Positions 9,216 to 19,211 are shown, numbered from the stretch's first letter. The stretch is DNA of 64,000 nucleotides from Bacteroidota bacterium (GCA_016787485.1 JAEUUL010000041.1:1-64000), one strand, 5' to 3'. Numbers and translations are program-made. Notes: generated from the sequence alone by a model not told the origin.

Positions 9216-10502
9216 TTAAGTGGTTAATGGACCTGCAGGTTTGTCTTCATTCCCTATCTGATGGGAAAGGCGAATGGCCAGCCAGAATGCAACCAGCATT
9301 AAACCTGCGGCAACCAGATACGGCAACATATAAAAAATGGAATAAATAGCGGTGGAAATCAATGGTCCAATTGCCCGGGAAAGTGAACTGAAACTTTGCA
9401 ACAATCCCAGCGTTTTACCCTGATCCATTGCAGATGTATTGATAGAAACCAGTGAATTGATCGATGGCATCAGAAATCCGTTACCCACTGTAAGACACAA
9501 AATGCTGATTGCCTGCACCGGATAAAACCAGTCCTGTGATGGCAGGGGTACAAGCACCAAACCTATGGCTACAAGCGGACAACCGTAAACCAACATTTTC
9601 TTTACACCGATCCATTTCTGGAATTTCCCGATGAGTCCTCCCTGAATGACTGCGGAACAAAGTCCGATAAATCCGAATATATACCCGGTATGCACTTCAT
9701 CCAGTCCGTACCTCTCTTTCCACATAATGGCGGAATTGATTTGCATCATCATAAATGCAGCAATGTATATTACGTTGATGACAAACAACTCACCAATAAT
9801 TTCTACACGCCAAATGGAGGTAAACCCCTGAAAAGACTGGCTGAATTTTCGGTGATCTTCATTCTTTCTGCTCAAACTTTCAGGCAATAAAAAATAAGCA
9901 AGAATAAAATTCAGAACGCATAATCCTGCACAGAAAAAACCCAATAGTCTGAGTCCCCCATCGGGATAAATTGTTTCACCATTTTGCAGCATTGATGCGC
10001 CTATGTGAATGGATGTTTGCCCGAGATGGAACAGCCATCCGCCAATGGGTGGACCCAATACGAACCCGATTCCGAATGCTGCTCCGATAAGACCCATGCG
10101 TTTTGCACGGTCATGCGGTTCTGTAATGTCTGCGATATAGGCCTGGGCTGCGCTGATGTTTGCACTGCCAATACCGGACAATACGCGGGCTGCAAAAATC
10201 ATAAAAAGACTTTGTCCGAAACCCAGGGTAAAATATCCTGCCGCGGCGATGAGTATGCTGATGAGAATAATCGGCCTCCGGCCCACCCGGTCGCTGAGTG
10301 AGCCCCACAATGGAGAAAACAAAAACTGCATGATGGCAAAAAAGAAAACCACCATGCCCACAGCCATGTCCGGACCCAAAAAAAATCCTGCCTTGGCCGC
10401 CACCGATTTTGTGAGTGTAGGTAATATGGGAATGACAATCCCGAAACCAATCAGGTCTATAAGAATGGTAAGAAAAAGAGTAAGTATGCGTTTGTCTTTC
10501 AT
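9216..10502 (-). CDS. TetA-like major facilitator exporter
   Basis: This 428-residue inner-membrane antiporter-type transporter has about 12 hydrophobic segments. The first helix holds the D-x-x-G-FGIVIPILP pattern of the TCR/Tet (DHA1) family, and MFS motif A (GSLSDRVGRRP) lies between helices 2 and 3. Helix 5 carries motif C-like glycines (FGIGFVLGPPIGG). Such proteins export drugs or metabolites by proton exchange; the substrate is unknown and a tetracycline-resistance role is not implied. Its start overlaps the stop of the preceding gene by 4 bases, indicating translational coupling. Confidence 0.9.
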   Translation of the reverse strand: MKDKRILTLFLTILIDLIGFGIVIPILPTLTKSVAAKAGFFLGPDMAVGMVVFFFAIMQFLFSPLWGSLSDRVGRRPIILISILIAAAGYFTLGFGQSLFMIFAARVLSGIGSANISAAQAYIADITEPHDRAKRMGLIGAAFGIGFVLGPPIGGWLFHLGQTSIHIGASMLQNGETIYPDGGLRLLGFFCAGLCVLNFILAYFLLPESLSRKNEDHRKFSQSFQGFTSIWRVEIIGELFVINVIYIAAFMMMQINSAIMWKERYGLDEVHTGYIFGFIGLCSAVIQGGLIGKFQKWIGVKKMLVYGCPLVAIGLVLVPLPSQDWFYPVQAISILCLTVGNGFLMPSINSLVSINTSAMDQGKTLGLLQSFSSLSRAIGPLISTAIYSIFYMLPYLVAAGLMLVAFWLAIRLSHQIGNEDKPAGPLTT

Positions 10503-10996
10503 TTTGCAAGCAGATTGGCGGCCAACTGTCGGCCAAGCCAGGAGTTTTCAAAAGGGATTAAGGCCGCTTCAGGCCCGGAGTTCAATTGCATTTCAAGTGT
10601 GTTCAAAACCAGTGTATCTGATTGAATCTTTCCGCTTTGTATAGCTTCAGCAACTTCTGTTTTGGTTAATATTCTGGCTGAATCCCCTTCCGGTACAATC
10701 AGCAAAGTGCGTTGGAACAAGTCCATCCGGTGGCGCGAACCAAAATCCTGTAAAATCCTGAATGCTTTATCTATACTGCAGCCGCTGGGTGCGGTAAAGT
10801 TTTCATCTACCGCAATACAAACCACACAATCATACAACAAAGAATAACCTGCTTTCAGGTCTGCTCCATGCGCCTGCCAGGTTGCTGTAAAATCTGCCAA
10901 CAATGCACGAAGTTCATCAGCTTCTGCATGGGTAAAGGGTCTGTTGGCTGTAAACCACCAAACCCTGGAATGCGGAGCCATTCCCGCAAGACTCAT
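10499..10996 (-). CDS. Conserved Bacteroidota protein, often mislabelled ABC transporter ATPase
   Basis: This 165-residue cytoplasmic protein belongs to a family found next to CCG-domain Fe-S proteins in Bacteroidota. Recognisable segments are RVWWFTANRPFTHAEADELR near the start, VVCIAVDEN, GCSIDKAFRILQD in the middle, and VLNTLEMQL near the end. Family members are commonly annotated as ABC transporter ATPase, but no Walker A, Walker B or signature motif is present here. The function is unknown. The gene overlaps both neighbours by 4 bases (10993-10996 and 10499-10502), so it is made together with the Fe-S protein and the exporter. Confidence 0.8.
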   Translation of the reverse strand: MSLAGMAPHSRVWWFTANRPFTHAEADELRALLADFTATWQAHGADLKAGYSLLYDCVVCIAVDENFTAPSGCSIDKAFRILQDFGSRHRMDLFQRTLLIVPEGDSARILTKTEVAEAIQSGKIQSDTLVLNTLEMQLNSGPEAALIPFENSWLGRQLAANLLAK

Positions 10997-11772
10997 GACT
11001 GTGCCGCCCCCGAAAGCAATTCAGCAATGTCCAGAACCTGTACCTCACTGTCTTTTTCAAAATGCTTGGTGCCATCTTTGATCATGGTCATACAGAATGG
11101 GCAATTCACGGCAATGATTTCTGCACCGGTTGCCAATGCTTCTTCTGTGCGTTCCACGTTCACTTCCTTATCACCTGCTTCAGCTTCCTTGAACATCTGA
11201 GCCCCGCCGGCACCGCAACACAGGCCATTGGTGCGGCATCTTTTCATTTCTACCAGGTCTGCATCCAATCTCTCCATCAGCATGCGCGGAGCTTCGTATA
11301 TCCCGTTTGCACGCCCCAGATAACAACTGTCATGATACGTGATTTTGCGCCCTTTGTAAGCACCACCCTCTATGGCCAGTCTGCCAGAAGCAAGCAATTC
11401 ATTCAGAAACTGTGTGTGGTGCACCACATCGTAATTGCCACCCAAACCGGGATATTCATTTTTCAGGGTATTAAAGCAATGCGGACAAGCCGTGACAATA
11501 CGTTGAATGCCATACCCGTTCAATACTTCTATGTTCTGCATAGCCTGCATCTGAAACAGAAATTCATTGCCGGCTCTTTTGGCAGGATCGCCGGTGCAGC
11601 CCTCTTCGGTGCCCAGGATTGCGAATTTTACACCTGCTTTTTCAAGCAAACCTGAAAATGCACGGCTCACCCGCTGCGCACGTTCATCAAAGCTTCCGGC
11701 ACAACCCACCCAAAACAAAATTTCGGGTGTCTCACCGGCTTGTATGTACTCCTGAATTGTTTTTACCTGCAT
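10993..11772 (-). CDS. CCG-domain (Fe-S)-binding oxidoreductase subunit
   Basis: This protein of about 259 residues has two cysteine-rich CCG domains like those of GlpC, LldE and heterodisulfide reductase subunit D. The first has WVGCAGSFDE, GTEEGCTGDPAKR and ACPHCFNTLKNEYP; the second has YHDSCYLGR, CCGAGG and NCPFCMTM. These cysteines bind Fe-S clusters and point to electron transfer, with an unknown partner. I chose the ATG at 11772 (MQVKTIQEY) because relatives begin at this point; an in-frame ATG at 11790 would add six residues. It is the first gene of a four-gene operon and its stop overlaps the next start. Confidence 0.88.
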   Translation of the reverse strand: MQVKTIQEYIQAGETPEILFWVGCAGSFDERAQRVSRAFSGLLEKAGVKFAILGTEEGCTGDPAKRAGNEFLFQMQAMQNIEVLNGYGIQRIVTACPHCFNTLKNEYPGLGGNYDVVHHTQFLNELLASGRLAIEGGAYKGRKITYHDSCYLGRANGIYEAPRMLMERLDADLVEMKRCRTNGLCCGAGGAQMFKEAEAGDKEVNVERTEEALATGAEIIAVNCPFCMTMIKDGTKHFEKDSEVQVLDIAELLSGAAQS

Positions 11773-11845
11773 ATGGGAAACAGCGTGCAATTTCTGAAAT
11801 AACCCACAGATTGCATGCAGGTTTTATACACAAAAATGTTGAGGC

Positions 11846-12661
11846 CTAGTACCCGCCACCAATCACCCCTACCACCACACGGTTGTGAATGGCCATAACA
11901 GGAATGGGACAATGATTGATCAGCTGCTGGGCCACGGTGCCCATAAACATGCCGCTGGGCTCTGTTTCAGTCATCATCATCACCAGTCCGCAATGGGTTT
12001 CCCGCGAATATTTGATGCATTCCTGGGCAATATTGGCTCCTGCCCTTGTTTCTGTGGTAAATCTTATGCCCCTTGTGGCCAGGTATTCTTCAGTCTGAGC
12101 CGCATATACCCTGAGGTGCTGAAGGGTGTCGTCGTCTTTGTCTTTGCTCACGCACAAAATATGGATGGTGCTGTGGAACTTTTTGGCCAACAGGGCCGCC
12201 CAGGGCAATTTCTGCCGGGTTTCGGGGGTACTGTCCAACGGCAACAGAATTTGGCTGAAATCCAGATCTTCTGAGTTTTCCTGCACGGTAATCACCGGGC
12301 ATTTGCTGCTGCTTACCACACGGTATGCGGTGCTACCAATCCAGAATGGCGTAAACCCTTCAATGCCGTGGGTGCCTACAAGAATCAGATCGGCACCGAT
12401 TTCCTTCTCGGTATGTACAATCTCCCGGTAAGCCTTTCCCTTCTTATGGTGCTCAGTTATCTGCATGCCGGTGTCGCGGCGCAGGCCTGCTACATAATCG
12501 TGAACACTGTCCCAGTCCAGGAAATGCCCGGTAGCCTCCACATACACAATGTGCAGCTCAGCCCCCATGCGCTTGGCCAGTTGCAAACCCTTTTCCAGCG
12601 CCACTGTTGAAGATGGCGAATGATCGAATCCCACGAGAATTTTTGCTACCGTTGCTTCCAT
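11846..12661 (-). CDS. Tandem-domain universal stress protein
   Basis: This 271-residue cytoplasmic protein contains two UspA domains. Domain 1 (about 5-140) starts with KILVGFDHSPSS and keeps the ATP-binding pattern GTHG-x8-GST (GTHGIEGFTPFWIGSTA). Domain 2 (about 145-265) starts with ILLPLDSTPE; its binding loop (ETEPSGMFMGTVAQQL) is degenerate, so only the first half may bind nucleotide. Usp proteins modulate survival under starvation or respiratory stress; the specific role is unknown. The gene is divergent from 12741 and has a TATATTCG box 19 bases before its start. Confidence 0.9.
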   Translation of the reverse strand: MEATVAKILVGFDHSPSSTVALEKGLQLAKRMGAELHIVYVEATGHFLDWDSVHDYVAGLRRDTGMQITEHHKKGKAYREIVHTEKEIGADLILVGTHGIEGFTPFWIGSTAYRVVSSSKCPVITVQENSEDLDFSQILLPLDSTPETRQKLPWAALLAKKFHSTIHILCVSKDKDDDTLQHLRVYAAQTEEYLATRGIRFTTETRAGANIAQECIKYSRETHCGLVMMMTETEPSGMFMGTVAQQLINHCPIPVMAIHNRVVVGVIGGGY

Positions 12662-12680
12662 ATCCTGCCTATTTTTTCAA

Positions 12681-12688
12681 CGAATATA
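12681..12688 (-). promoter_or_regulatory. -7-like box of the universal stress gene
   Basis: On the minus strand the bases read TATATTCG, one change from the Bacteroidota -7 consensus TAnnTTTG. The box lies 19 bases before the ATG at 12661. No clear -33 element was found. Confidence 0.5.
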
Positions 12689-12728
12689 TTGGTTTCCTTC
12701 GAAAAAACAAGTGCCTGCTGCCCAATGC

Positions 12729-12736
12729 TATCTTTG
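12729..12736 (+). promoter_or_regulatory. -7 box TATCTTTG directly before a start codon
   Basis: TATCTTTG matches TAnnTTTG exactly and ends four bases before the ATG at 12741, which implies transcription begins at or next to the start codon. It also argues for 12741 over the upstream in-frame ATG at 12711. Confidence 0.6.
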
Positions 12737-12740
12737 CCAC

Positions 12741-13805
12741 ATGTTTCGTGGTTCCCTGTTATTATGTCTTTATCTCCCGCTTTCTGTGTATGCGCAAAGT
12801 TTCCGCGGAATGTGCGTTACCGGTATAAATTCAGCCTGGGTAAGCGGCAGCAAAGGAACTGTATTGCGCACCAGCGACGGAGGATTGCACTGGGATACCC
12901 TGAATCCTGAAGGGTATGAACGCAAGGATTTCCGTGATATCCATGCCTGGAGCCGTAAACATGCTGTGATAATGAGTGCTGGAGACACTTCTGTGTTGCT
13001 TGAAACAAGAGACGGAGGGAAATCCTGGAAGCTCATTTACTCCGACAGCATGGCCGGCAGTTTTTTCGATGCCATTGATGTGCGCCGGAATCAGATCCTG
13101 CTGGTGGGTGACCATACCCGTGCTTCAAACCCCTATCTGGTATTGCTTGCCAGGAATAAAAAGTCCGTCTTGTTCAGGAATCATTTCTTTCGAAAGCAGT
13201 CCACACTCTGGAAAATGGGTAATTTGAACGAATCTGGAAAAGACAGCTTTACCTTTTTTGCAGCCAGTGGTAGCAATGTGCAATGGATGGACCGCAACCG
13301 TTTTATGTGCATCCCTGTAACCCCAGACAGCAGTTATTGTCTCAGTGGTTCATTCACCCGGCGTCATGGATTGAAATATCCGGATCCATCCATCAAAGCC
13401 GAAAAGTACCTCTTCCTTGATGATTTCACACGTATTCCATTTCCTTCACAGAAAGCCGGCGGCGCCTATGGTTTTGCCATGTACTCACGCAAGAATGGCA
13501 CCGCAGTGGGCGGAAGTTTTTATACACCCGATAGCGGAAGTGCAACTTGTTTTATCACCCAAAATGGCGGCAAAACATGGCTGCCCTCCACAACCATGCC
13601 GCATGGATACCGAAGCGGAATATGCGGCAGACAAAAGGGAAAAATTCAGGTCTGCACAGGCCCTAACGGTACGGACATCAGCCGTGATTTTGGCCATACA
13701 TGGTCACAATGGTTAAAGGAAGGCTACAATACATGCGCCATGAAAGGAAAATATCTGTGGTTGGCTGGGGGAAAAGGAAAAGTGAAGCGGATGCGAATCC
13801 GTTAA
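12741..13805 (+). CDS. Exported BNR/YCF48-like beta-propeller protein
   Basis: This protein of 354 residues has a signal peptide (MFRGSLLLCLYLPLSVYAQS). Its body is made of short repeats of the type W-SGSKGTVLRTSDGGLHW, ETRDGGKSWKLIY and ITQNGGKTWLPS, the T-x-DGG-x-x-W signature of BNR/YCF48-like propellers. In Bacteroidota such proteins are often labelled oxidoreductase or photosystem assembly factor without evidence; a binding role outside the cytoplasm is the safest reading. The start at 12741 is preferred because a TATCTTTG box ends four bases before it and the signal peptide begins there. It is convergent with the next gene. Confidence 0.8.
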   Translation: MFRGSLLLCLYLPLSVYAQSFRGMCVTGINSAWVSGSKGTVLRTSDGGLHWDTLNPEGYERKDFRDIHAWSRKHAVIMSAGDTSVLLETRDGGKSWKLIYSDSMAGSFFDAIDVRRNQILLVGDHTRASNPYLVLLARNKKSVLFRNHFFRKQSTLWKMGNLNESGKDSFTFFAASGSNVQWMDRNRFMCIPVTPDSSYCLSGSFTRRHGLKYPDPSIKAEKYLFLDDFTRIPFPSQKAGGAYGFAMYSRKNGTAVGGSFYTPDSGSATCFITQNGGKTWLPSTTMPHGYRSGICGRQKGKIQVCTGPNGTDISRDFGHTWSQWLKEGYNTCAMKGKYLWLAGGKGKVKRMRIR

Positions 13806-13835
13806 TTCAAGCTCCGAAACTGAAAATCCCTGCAT

Positions 13836-15422
13836 TTATTTCTCCTCATGGTAATCTTCCTCCGTATTGATTTGCCAGAGATTGCTCTTATCCAGATTTC
13901 CACTGAGAATATTATCCACTGCAGTCATTGCTGTGAGCATGCTGTGATCGCTGTTGTTGTATTTGTGCATGCCATTACGGCCTATTGGGTATAGGTTTAC
14001 AATGCCATCCAGTACCCTTTTCACCTTATCAAATTCCCGGTAACTGCCTGTATACGCGGGATACGTTTTTTTCATGCGCAGCAGAGTGGAATCAAGTACT
14101 TTTTCCGGATTCAGTATGCCAATTTTATGCAATTCCTGTATGGCCATTTGTATAAAAGATGCGTCATCCAGGCTCCACAATTCATCCCCTTCATTGCAAA
14201 AATATTCCAGCCCAATCCATGTGTGGTGCGGGTTTGCCACCATATAGGGACTCCAATTGTTAAAAATCTGTAAGCGCCCGATTTTTACATCTCTTTCCTG
14301 AATATATATCCAGTTGTCTGGTACGATTTTCTGTTTTTCGGATTGATTCTTTCCGTTGTTTTTTATTTCCAGTTCATCGCACAACAGGCCCACTGTTATA
14401 AAATCACGATAAGGCAGCTTCACGGCTACATCCTTTGCCATTTCATCAACCCCAAACCGGAAGGATTCAAACAAATCCTTTACCGGCATAGTACTGAACA
14501 CAAGATCTGCATCGTAAGTTACTGTTGTACCGTCGGCACAACGCGCGGATACAGCATTTAATCTGTTTACCGTGCCGTCTATCCCACACACCTCTTGTTG
14601 CAAGTGCAATACAGCACCCATTTTCTTTACTTTTTCGGCCACCCCTTCCCACATTTGTCCGGGACCGAATTTGGGGTATAAAAATTTCTCAATTAATGAG
14701 GTTTCGGTGCCTTTTTGTCCGATATCTGTTTTGCTTTTACCAAAGAGAAGTTTACCTATTGCATGCATAACCGTTTTCCAGACACTTAATCCCTTAATTC
14801 TCTGTACACCCCAGTCTCTGGATATTTCACTGCATTTAAAACCCCACACTTTTTCTGTATAATCTTTAAAAAATGTGAGGTATAATTCTTTTCCAAAACG
14901 ATTAATAAAAAAATCTTCCAGTGTCTTTTCCGGTTTGCGGGGAAATACATTAACCCATGCATAACTAAAGAGTATTTTGACAATACGCACTGCACCCAGA
15001 TTTCGCATGGTATCCCAACCCATGGAAACGGGATAGGTAAAAAACCGGCGCAGAAAATATATCCGGCTGAGCCGGTTGCGCACGAGCATCACGTTGTCTT
15101 TTCCTGCCGGCGGAGCAGAGATTGGGACATGCAATTCACGGGACTTTCCATGATAACGGATTTCGATGTCCTTCCCGGCCTGTTCATCTACTGGCATCAT
15201 TTGCAGCCACCAGTTCATCACCCGGTCGCTTTTGGAAAAAAACCGATGCCCACCAATGTCTATGCGGTTGCCCTTGTAATTTACGGTTTTGGAAATGCCT
15301 CCTATATCGGCACTGGCCTCCAGAATGGTTACTTCAAAGCCCGAACTGCGGCTGAGAAGTTCATAGGCTGCTGTGAGTCCGGCAGGCCCTGCGCCGATGA
15401 TGATTACTTTCTTTTGTTCCAC
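13836..15422 (-). CDS. FAD-dependent oxidoreductase, amine oxidase/UDP-galactopyranose mutase-like
   Basis: This protein of about 528 residues opens with a dinucleotide-binding fold ([16 protein letters not shown]) and an adenine-ribose acidic end ([12 protein letters not shown]), followed by the GG-x-R-x-F motif [14 protein letters not shown]. The C-terminal FAD contact ([19 protein letters not shown]) is shared with the paralog at 17022. The fold groups with protoporphyrinogen-oxidase and UDP-galactopyranose-mutase-like enzymes; position among glycan genes suggests work on a sugar or lipid-linked intermediate, which is inference. I chose the GTG at 15422 ([12 protein letters not shown]) because relatives begin just before the dinucleotide fold and a CATCTTTG box lies 10 bases upstream; ATG at 15473 or 15503 would overlap the promoter and the divergent gene. 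Confidence 0.83.
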   Translation of the reverse strand: MEQKKVIIIGAGPAGLTAAYELLSRSSGFEVTILEASADIGGISKTVNYKGNRIDIGGHRFFSKSDRVMNWWLQMMPVDEQAGKDIEIRYHGKSRELHVPISAPPAGKDNVMLVRNRLSRIYFLRRFFTYPVSMGWDTMRNLGAVRIVKILFSYAWVNVFPRKPEKTLEDFFINRFGKELYLTFFKDYTEKVWGFKCSEISRDWGVQRIKGLSVWKTVMHAIGKLLFGKSKTDIGQKGTETSLIEKFLYPKFGPGQMWEGVAEKVKKMGAVLHLQQEVCGIDGTVNRLNAVSARCADGTTVTYDADLVFSTMPVKDLFESFRFGVDEMAKDVAVKLPYRDFITVGLLCDELEIKNNGKNQSEKQKIVPDNWIYIQERDVKIGRLQIFNNWSPYMVANPHHTWIGLEYFCNEGDELWSLDDASFIQMAIQELHKIGILNPEKVLDSTLLRMKKTYPAYTGSYREFDKVKRVLDGIVNLYPIGRNGMHKYNNSDHSMLTAMTAVDNILSGNLDKSNLWQINTEEDYHEEK

Positions 15423-15473
15423 AAATGCACTGCAAAGATGCGCATGTGGGGTTGAAAGCGCGAATGGTCGCAT

Positions 15474-15481
15474 TATTTTTG
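15474..15481 (+). promoter_or_regulatory. -7 box TATTTTTG directly before a start codon
   Basis: TATTTTTG fits TAnnTTTG exactly and ends four bases before the ATG at 15486, the same spacing as at 12729. It serves the polytopic membrane gene. Confidence 0.6.
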
Positions 15482-15485
15482 CCCG

Positions 15486-16958
15486 ATGCGTTGGCTCAGG
15501 CAAGGCTCATGGCCACTGTACATTTCTATCCTCTTTGGTATTGTTGTTACCGCCTGGCAATGGTATGCCATCAATCCTGATGGAATTGCCTACAGCGATA
15601 TCGCCGGAAAATGGGCACATGGCCGCTTCTATGAGGCTATTAATGCCTACTGGTCGCCATTCTGGAGCTGGCTTTTGGTTCCCTTTCTCTGGCTCGGACT
15701 TACACCACTAGCTGCCATAAGGCTGCTGGAATTGTTGCTCCTGTTCTTTGCGCTGATTGACTGGAAACACTGGCTGCAATGGCTTGCCGGAAAACAAAGA
15801 CCAGCCTGGTTACCCTGGCTTGAACTGGCCGGAGGTATCAATCTGGCCTATTATGCACAAGCCATTTCAGGGCCGGATTTGTTGGCCACACTGCTTGTAT
15901 TGCACTTTGTACGATTGCTTATTTCTGACAGACACACAGCATATATGGGTATTCTGCTGGGCATCATGTTCCTTACCAAGGTTTATTTGCTGTACTTTGG
16001 TATTCTTGCATCGGGCCTTGCCCTTATTTACCGCATTCAGCAGGGCACAATATGGGCTGCTGAACTTCGGCGTGTATTCTCCATTCTCAGTATTTCCCTG
16101 CTTTTCATTGTTCCATGGATAGCCGCATTGAATTATAAATACGGAAATCTGAGCCTGGGTTCATCTGGCAAATACAACGCGCAGAACCGTTTTGCCGGAG
16201 GGATAGAACATCCCTGGAAAAACGGTGGCCTGATACCTCCCCCGGATGAATACAGCACATTTGTATGGACAGATATCACAACGGTCTATCCGACTTACCA
16301 GCGTTTGCAGCAACAGAAACCGGCATCTGTTATTCCAGTGCTCAGTTACAACGTGAAAAAATCTGTGCGGTTATTGATGATTAACTGCGCATTCACTCTC
16401 TTCGCTTTTTACTTTTTGGTCCGTCATAGAAAAAAGAAACTGCATTCATTCCCACGGGTTCTGATCCTTACCGCCCTGGCAGGCCTGTACCTGGCTGGCT
16501 ATCAACTGTTTTCTGCCGAACACCGGTATTTCTGGCCTGTGTTTATGATAGGCATCAGCCTGCCTGTATTATGGATGGATTTTTTACCCAAAAGAGTTCT
16601 GTTTACCGGAGGGTTGTGTCTTTTGCTCACCATTCCGCACAGCCTGGTGCGAGCATTTTATCCCAGAAACGGGCTGGATGACTACAAACAAGCTGTTGCC
16701 TTGCTTGACAAAATTCCCCCGGGGTCCAGAATTGCAAGCTGGAAAACCCGTGAAACCTGGTTTATCAGTTTCCACAACCGATACCGTGATTATGGTGGGC
16801 TTATGGGTGAGGCAGAAGTCAGACAAAGCCTCGCTGCCCGGCAGCATCAGATACAATTTGTTTTGTTCCAAAGTACGGATTTGGCTTCAGTGAAAGCCGC
16901 ATTTCCGGCCCAGACCATAGACTCCGCGGGAAACTGGTACTATCTCACGCTGAAATAG
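15486..16958 (+). CDS. Polytopic membrane protein, GT-C/GT39-like
   Basis: This 490-residue protein has roughly 10-12 hydrophobic segments. The first external loop holds acidic and aromatic residues ([29 protein letters not shown]), matching the position of the catalytic Asp in GT-C transferases of the ArnT/GT39 type, and a soluble part follows the last membrane segment. Such enzymes use a polyprenyl-phosphate sugar to glycosylate lipids, proteins or polysaccharides on the outer face of the inner membrane. Family assignment rests on topology and the loop motif only. The gene sits between two paralogous FAD oxidoreductases, suggesting one pathway. Confidence 0.72.
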   Translation: MRWLRQGSWPLYISILFGIVVTAWQWYAINPDGIAYSDIAGKWAHGRFYEAINAYWSPFWSWLLVPFLWLGLTPLAAIRLLELLLLFFALIDWKHWLQWLAGKQRPAWLPWLELAGGINLAYYAQAISGPDLLATLLVLHFVRLLISDRHTAYMGILLGIMFLTKVYLLYFGILASGLALIYRIQQGTIWAAELRRVFSILSISLLFIVPWIAALNYKYGNLSLGSSGKYNAQNRFAGGIEHPWKNGGLIPPPDEYSTFVWTDITTVYPTYQRLQQQKPASVIPVLSYNVKKSVRLLMINCAFTLFAFYFLVRHRKKKLHSFPRVLILTALAGLYLAGYQLFSAEHRYFWPVFMIGISLPVLWMDFLPKRVLFTGGLCLLLTIPHSLVRAFYPRNGLDDYKQAVALLDKIPPGSRIASWKTRETWFISFHNRYRDYGGLMGEAEVRQSLAARQHQIQFVLFQSTDLASVKAAFPAQTIDSAGNWYYLTLK

Positions 16959-17021
16959 GCAGGCACTTTCTTTGGATTCCGCTGGCAATTGTGCCAAAAA
17001 AGCCCGTATTTCGCGCGTTTT

Positions 17022-18461
17022 ATGAATGAATCCCCTCAACCACGTCGGGTGGCAGTGATAGGTGCAGGTCCGGCAGGACTCACCGCAGCCTACCAACTTG
17101 CCAGGCAGGGGGTACTGGTAGATGTGTATGAAGCCAGTGATTCTGTTGGCGGATTATCCAAGACCATTGACCTGTGGAACCAAAAAGTGGACATTGGCCC
17201 TCACCGCTTTTTCAGCAGCGATTCCCGGGTGAACCGATTCTGGCTGGATATAGTCGGCAAAGACTATCGGATGGTAAACAGACTCACCCGCATTTACTAT
17301 AAACGCAAATTCTTCTATTATCCACTAAAACCTTTTGATGCTCTGCGCAAACTGGGGATTTTCACAGCCGCACAATGCCTGCTCAGTTATTTTGCCGGCA
17401 AAATCTCACCCAGTGGCGATGAAAGTACGTTTGAAGGCTGGATCAGTCGCAGGTTTGGTAAAAAACTGTACCGCATTTTCTTCAAAACCTATACTGAAAA
17501 GTTGTGGGGTATTCCATGTACCGAACTGGATGCCGACTTTGCCGCACAGCGTATTAAAAAATTATCGCTGTGGGAAGCCCTTAAAAATGCCCTGATCGGC
17601 GGCAAGGGGAACAAACACAAAACGCTGGTTGATCAGTTTGCCTACCCCACGGGTGGTACAGGCATGGTTTATACACGCATGGCAGAATACCTGACGCAGA
17701 ACGGACATCAGGTTTTATTGAAAACACCGGTAGACGCTGTTTTGAAAGACGGCGACAAAGCCACAGGCCTGCGATTGAAGAACGGCACCGAAATCCGGTA
17801 CGACGAAATTATTTCTACCATGCCCCTCAGCCTGATGGTGCGCAGTTTACCAGATGTACCTAAGGATATTCACGACAAAGCCGGAAGCCTTTCCTTCCGA
17901 AACACACTGATTGTATATCTGCATGTTAACAATAGCAACCTGTTTGGTGACAACTGGCTCTATGTGCATGCTGCAGACTTGCAAATGGGCAGAATTACCA
18001 ATTTCCGGAATTGGGTTCCTGAAATTACACAGGGCCAAAATGCAAGCATACTTGCACTGGAATACTGGTGTTATGACAACGATACACTTTGGAACTGCCC
18101 TGAACAGGATTTGATTGAACTGGGTAAACAGGAAATCATTAAAACAGGGCTGGTGAATGCAGGCGACATACTGGATGGTATGGTGTACCGCATTCCGCGC
18201 TGTTACCCGGTTTATAGCAAGGGCTACAAAGAAAACCTGAAACCGGTTGAACAATACCTGAGCAGCATTTCAAACCTGCATGTGATAGGTCGTTACGGGG
18301 CCTTCAAATACAACAATCAGGACCACAGTATTTTAATGGGATTGCTCGCTGCCGAGAACATTGTAAAAGGCACCCACCATGATTTGTGGGAAATCAACAC
18401 CGATTACGAGGAATACCAGGAGAAATCGGTTATCACCGAAACCGGACTGGTGGTTGAATAA
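17022..18461 (+). CDS. FAD-dependent oxidoreductase, paralog of 13836-15422
   Basis: This protein of 479 residues has the FAD fold [18 protein letters not shown], the acidic end DVYEASDSVGG, and DIGPHRFFSSDSRV, the counterpart of GGHRFF in the paralog (Gly replaced by Pro). The segment TYTEKLWGIPCTELDADFAAQRIK matches [22 protein letters not shown] in the paralog, and the C-terminal GRYGAFKYNNQDHSIL motif is conserved. It belongs to the same amine-oxidase/mutase-like group. I chose ATG 17022 rather than 16989 because the FAD fold follows at once and a box-like TATTTCGC with an upstream TTG 18 bases away lies at 16989-17014. Role in glycan precursor chemistry is inferred from context. Confidence 0.85.
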   Translation: MNESPQPRRVAVIGAGPAGLTAAYQLARQGVLVDVYEASDSVGGLSKTIDLWNQKVDIGPHRFFSSDSRVNRFWLDIVGKDYRMVNRLTRIYYKRKFFYYPLKPFDALRKLGIFTAAQCLLSYFAGKISPSGDESTFEGWISRRFGKKLYRIFFKTYTEKLWGIPCTELDADFAAQRIKKLSLWEALKNALIGGKGNKHKTLVDQFAYPTGGTGMVYTRMAEYLTQNGHQVLLKTPVDAVLKDGDKATGLRLKNGTEIRYDEIISTMPLSLMVRSLPDVPKDIHDKAGSLSFRNTLIVYLHVNNSNLFGDNWLYVHAADLQMGRITNFRNWVPEITQGQNASILALEYWCYDNDTLWNCPEQDLIELGKQEIIKTGLVNAGDILDGMVYRIPRCYPVYSKGYKENLKPVEQYLSSISNLHVIGRYGAFKYNNQDHSILMGLLAAENIVKGTHHDLWEINTDYEEYQEKSVITETGLVVE

Positions 18462-18472
18462 AGCCCCGGGAA

Positions 18473-19195
18473 TTAACGGGAAAACAAATTGTATTTGAGT
18501 ATGCAGTAAATGGCGCGGAAACCATCTTTCCAGCCAATTTTCTTGCCTTCAGCATAGGTGCGGCCGTAATAACTGATACCTACCTCATAAATCCGGATTT
18601 CCGGAATCCGGGCAATTTTCGCAGTAACCTCAGGCTCGAAGCCAAACCGTTTTTCTTTCAGTTTCAAACCCTGCACGATATCCCGCCGAAACAGTTTGTA
18701 ACAGGTTTCCATATCCGTAAGATTCAGGTTTGTAAACATGTTTGACAGGGAAGTAAGAAACTTATTGCCGATGGAATGCCAGAAAAACAAAATACGATGC
18801 GGGTTTCCACCCATAAACCGGCTGCCGTATACTACATCGGCAAATCCGGACAATACAGGCTTTAACAGCAAATTGTACTCCTGTGGATCATACTCCAGAT
18901 CTGCATCCTGTATAATCACATATTCACCGGTGGCTTTGGCTATGCCTGTGTGCAAAGCAGCCCCTTTACCCTGGTTCACTTCGTGTTTGTGATACTGTAT
19001 GTTCAAGCCGGGGTTTGCTGCCTGATAGGCAAGAATGGCCTCCTCGGTATTGTCTTTGGAACAGTCATTCACAATGATGACCTCCTTTTCTATACCCCCA
19101 TCCAGATTGACCACGATGAGTTTATCCAGTATGTGATGAATGGTAGGACCTTCGTTGTATGCCGGGATGACAATGGACAGCTTCTTTATCTGCAT
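18473..19195 (-). CDS. Family 2 glycosyltransferase (polyprenol-phosphate type)
   Basis: This 240-residue GT-A enzyme starts with [21 protein letters not shown] and keeps the nucleotide-binding [13 protein letters not shown], the metal-binding DADLEYDP and GSRFMGG. It resembles dolichol/undecaprenyl-phosphate mannosyl- or glucosyltransferases without membrane anchors, which charge the lipid carrier used by GT-C enzymes; the polytopic proteins nearby fit as users (inference). The frame is open far upstream, but the homologous start is ATG 19195, preceded by a perfect TAATTTTG box eight bases before it, inside the upstream gene gap. Confidence 0.9.
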   Translation of the reverse strand: MQIKKLSIVIPAYNEGPTIHHILDKLIVVNLDGGIEKEVIIVNDCSKDNTEEAILAYQAANPGLNIQYHKHEVNQGKGAALHTGIAKATGEYVIIQDADLEYDPQEYNLLLKPVLSGFADVVYGSRFMGGNPHRILFFWHSIGNKFLTSLSNMFTNLNLTDMETCYKLFRRDIVQGLKLKEKRFGFEPEVTAKIARIPEIRIYEVGISYYGRTYAEGKKIGWKDGFRAIYCILKYNLFSR

Positions 19196-19203
19196 GAAAG
19201 GGG

Positions 19204-19211
19204 CAAAATTA
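19204..19211 (-). promoter_or_regulatory. -7 box TAATTTTG of the GT2 gene
   Basis: The minus strand reads TAATTTTG, an exact TAnnTTTG match, eight bases before the ATG at 19195. It supports this internal start and separate transcription from the gene upstream. Confidence 0.6.
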
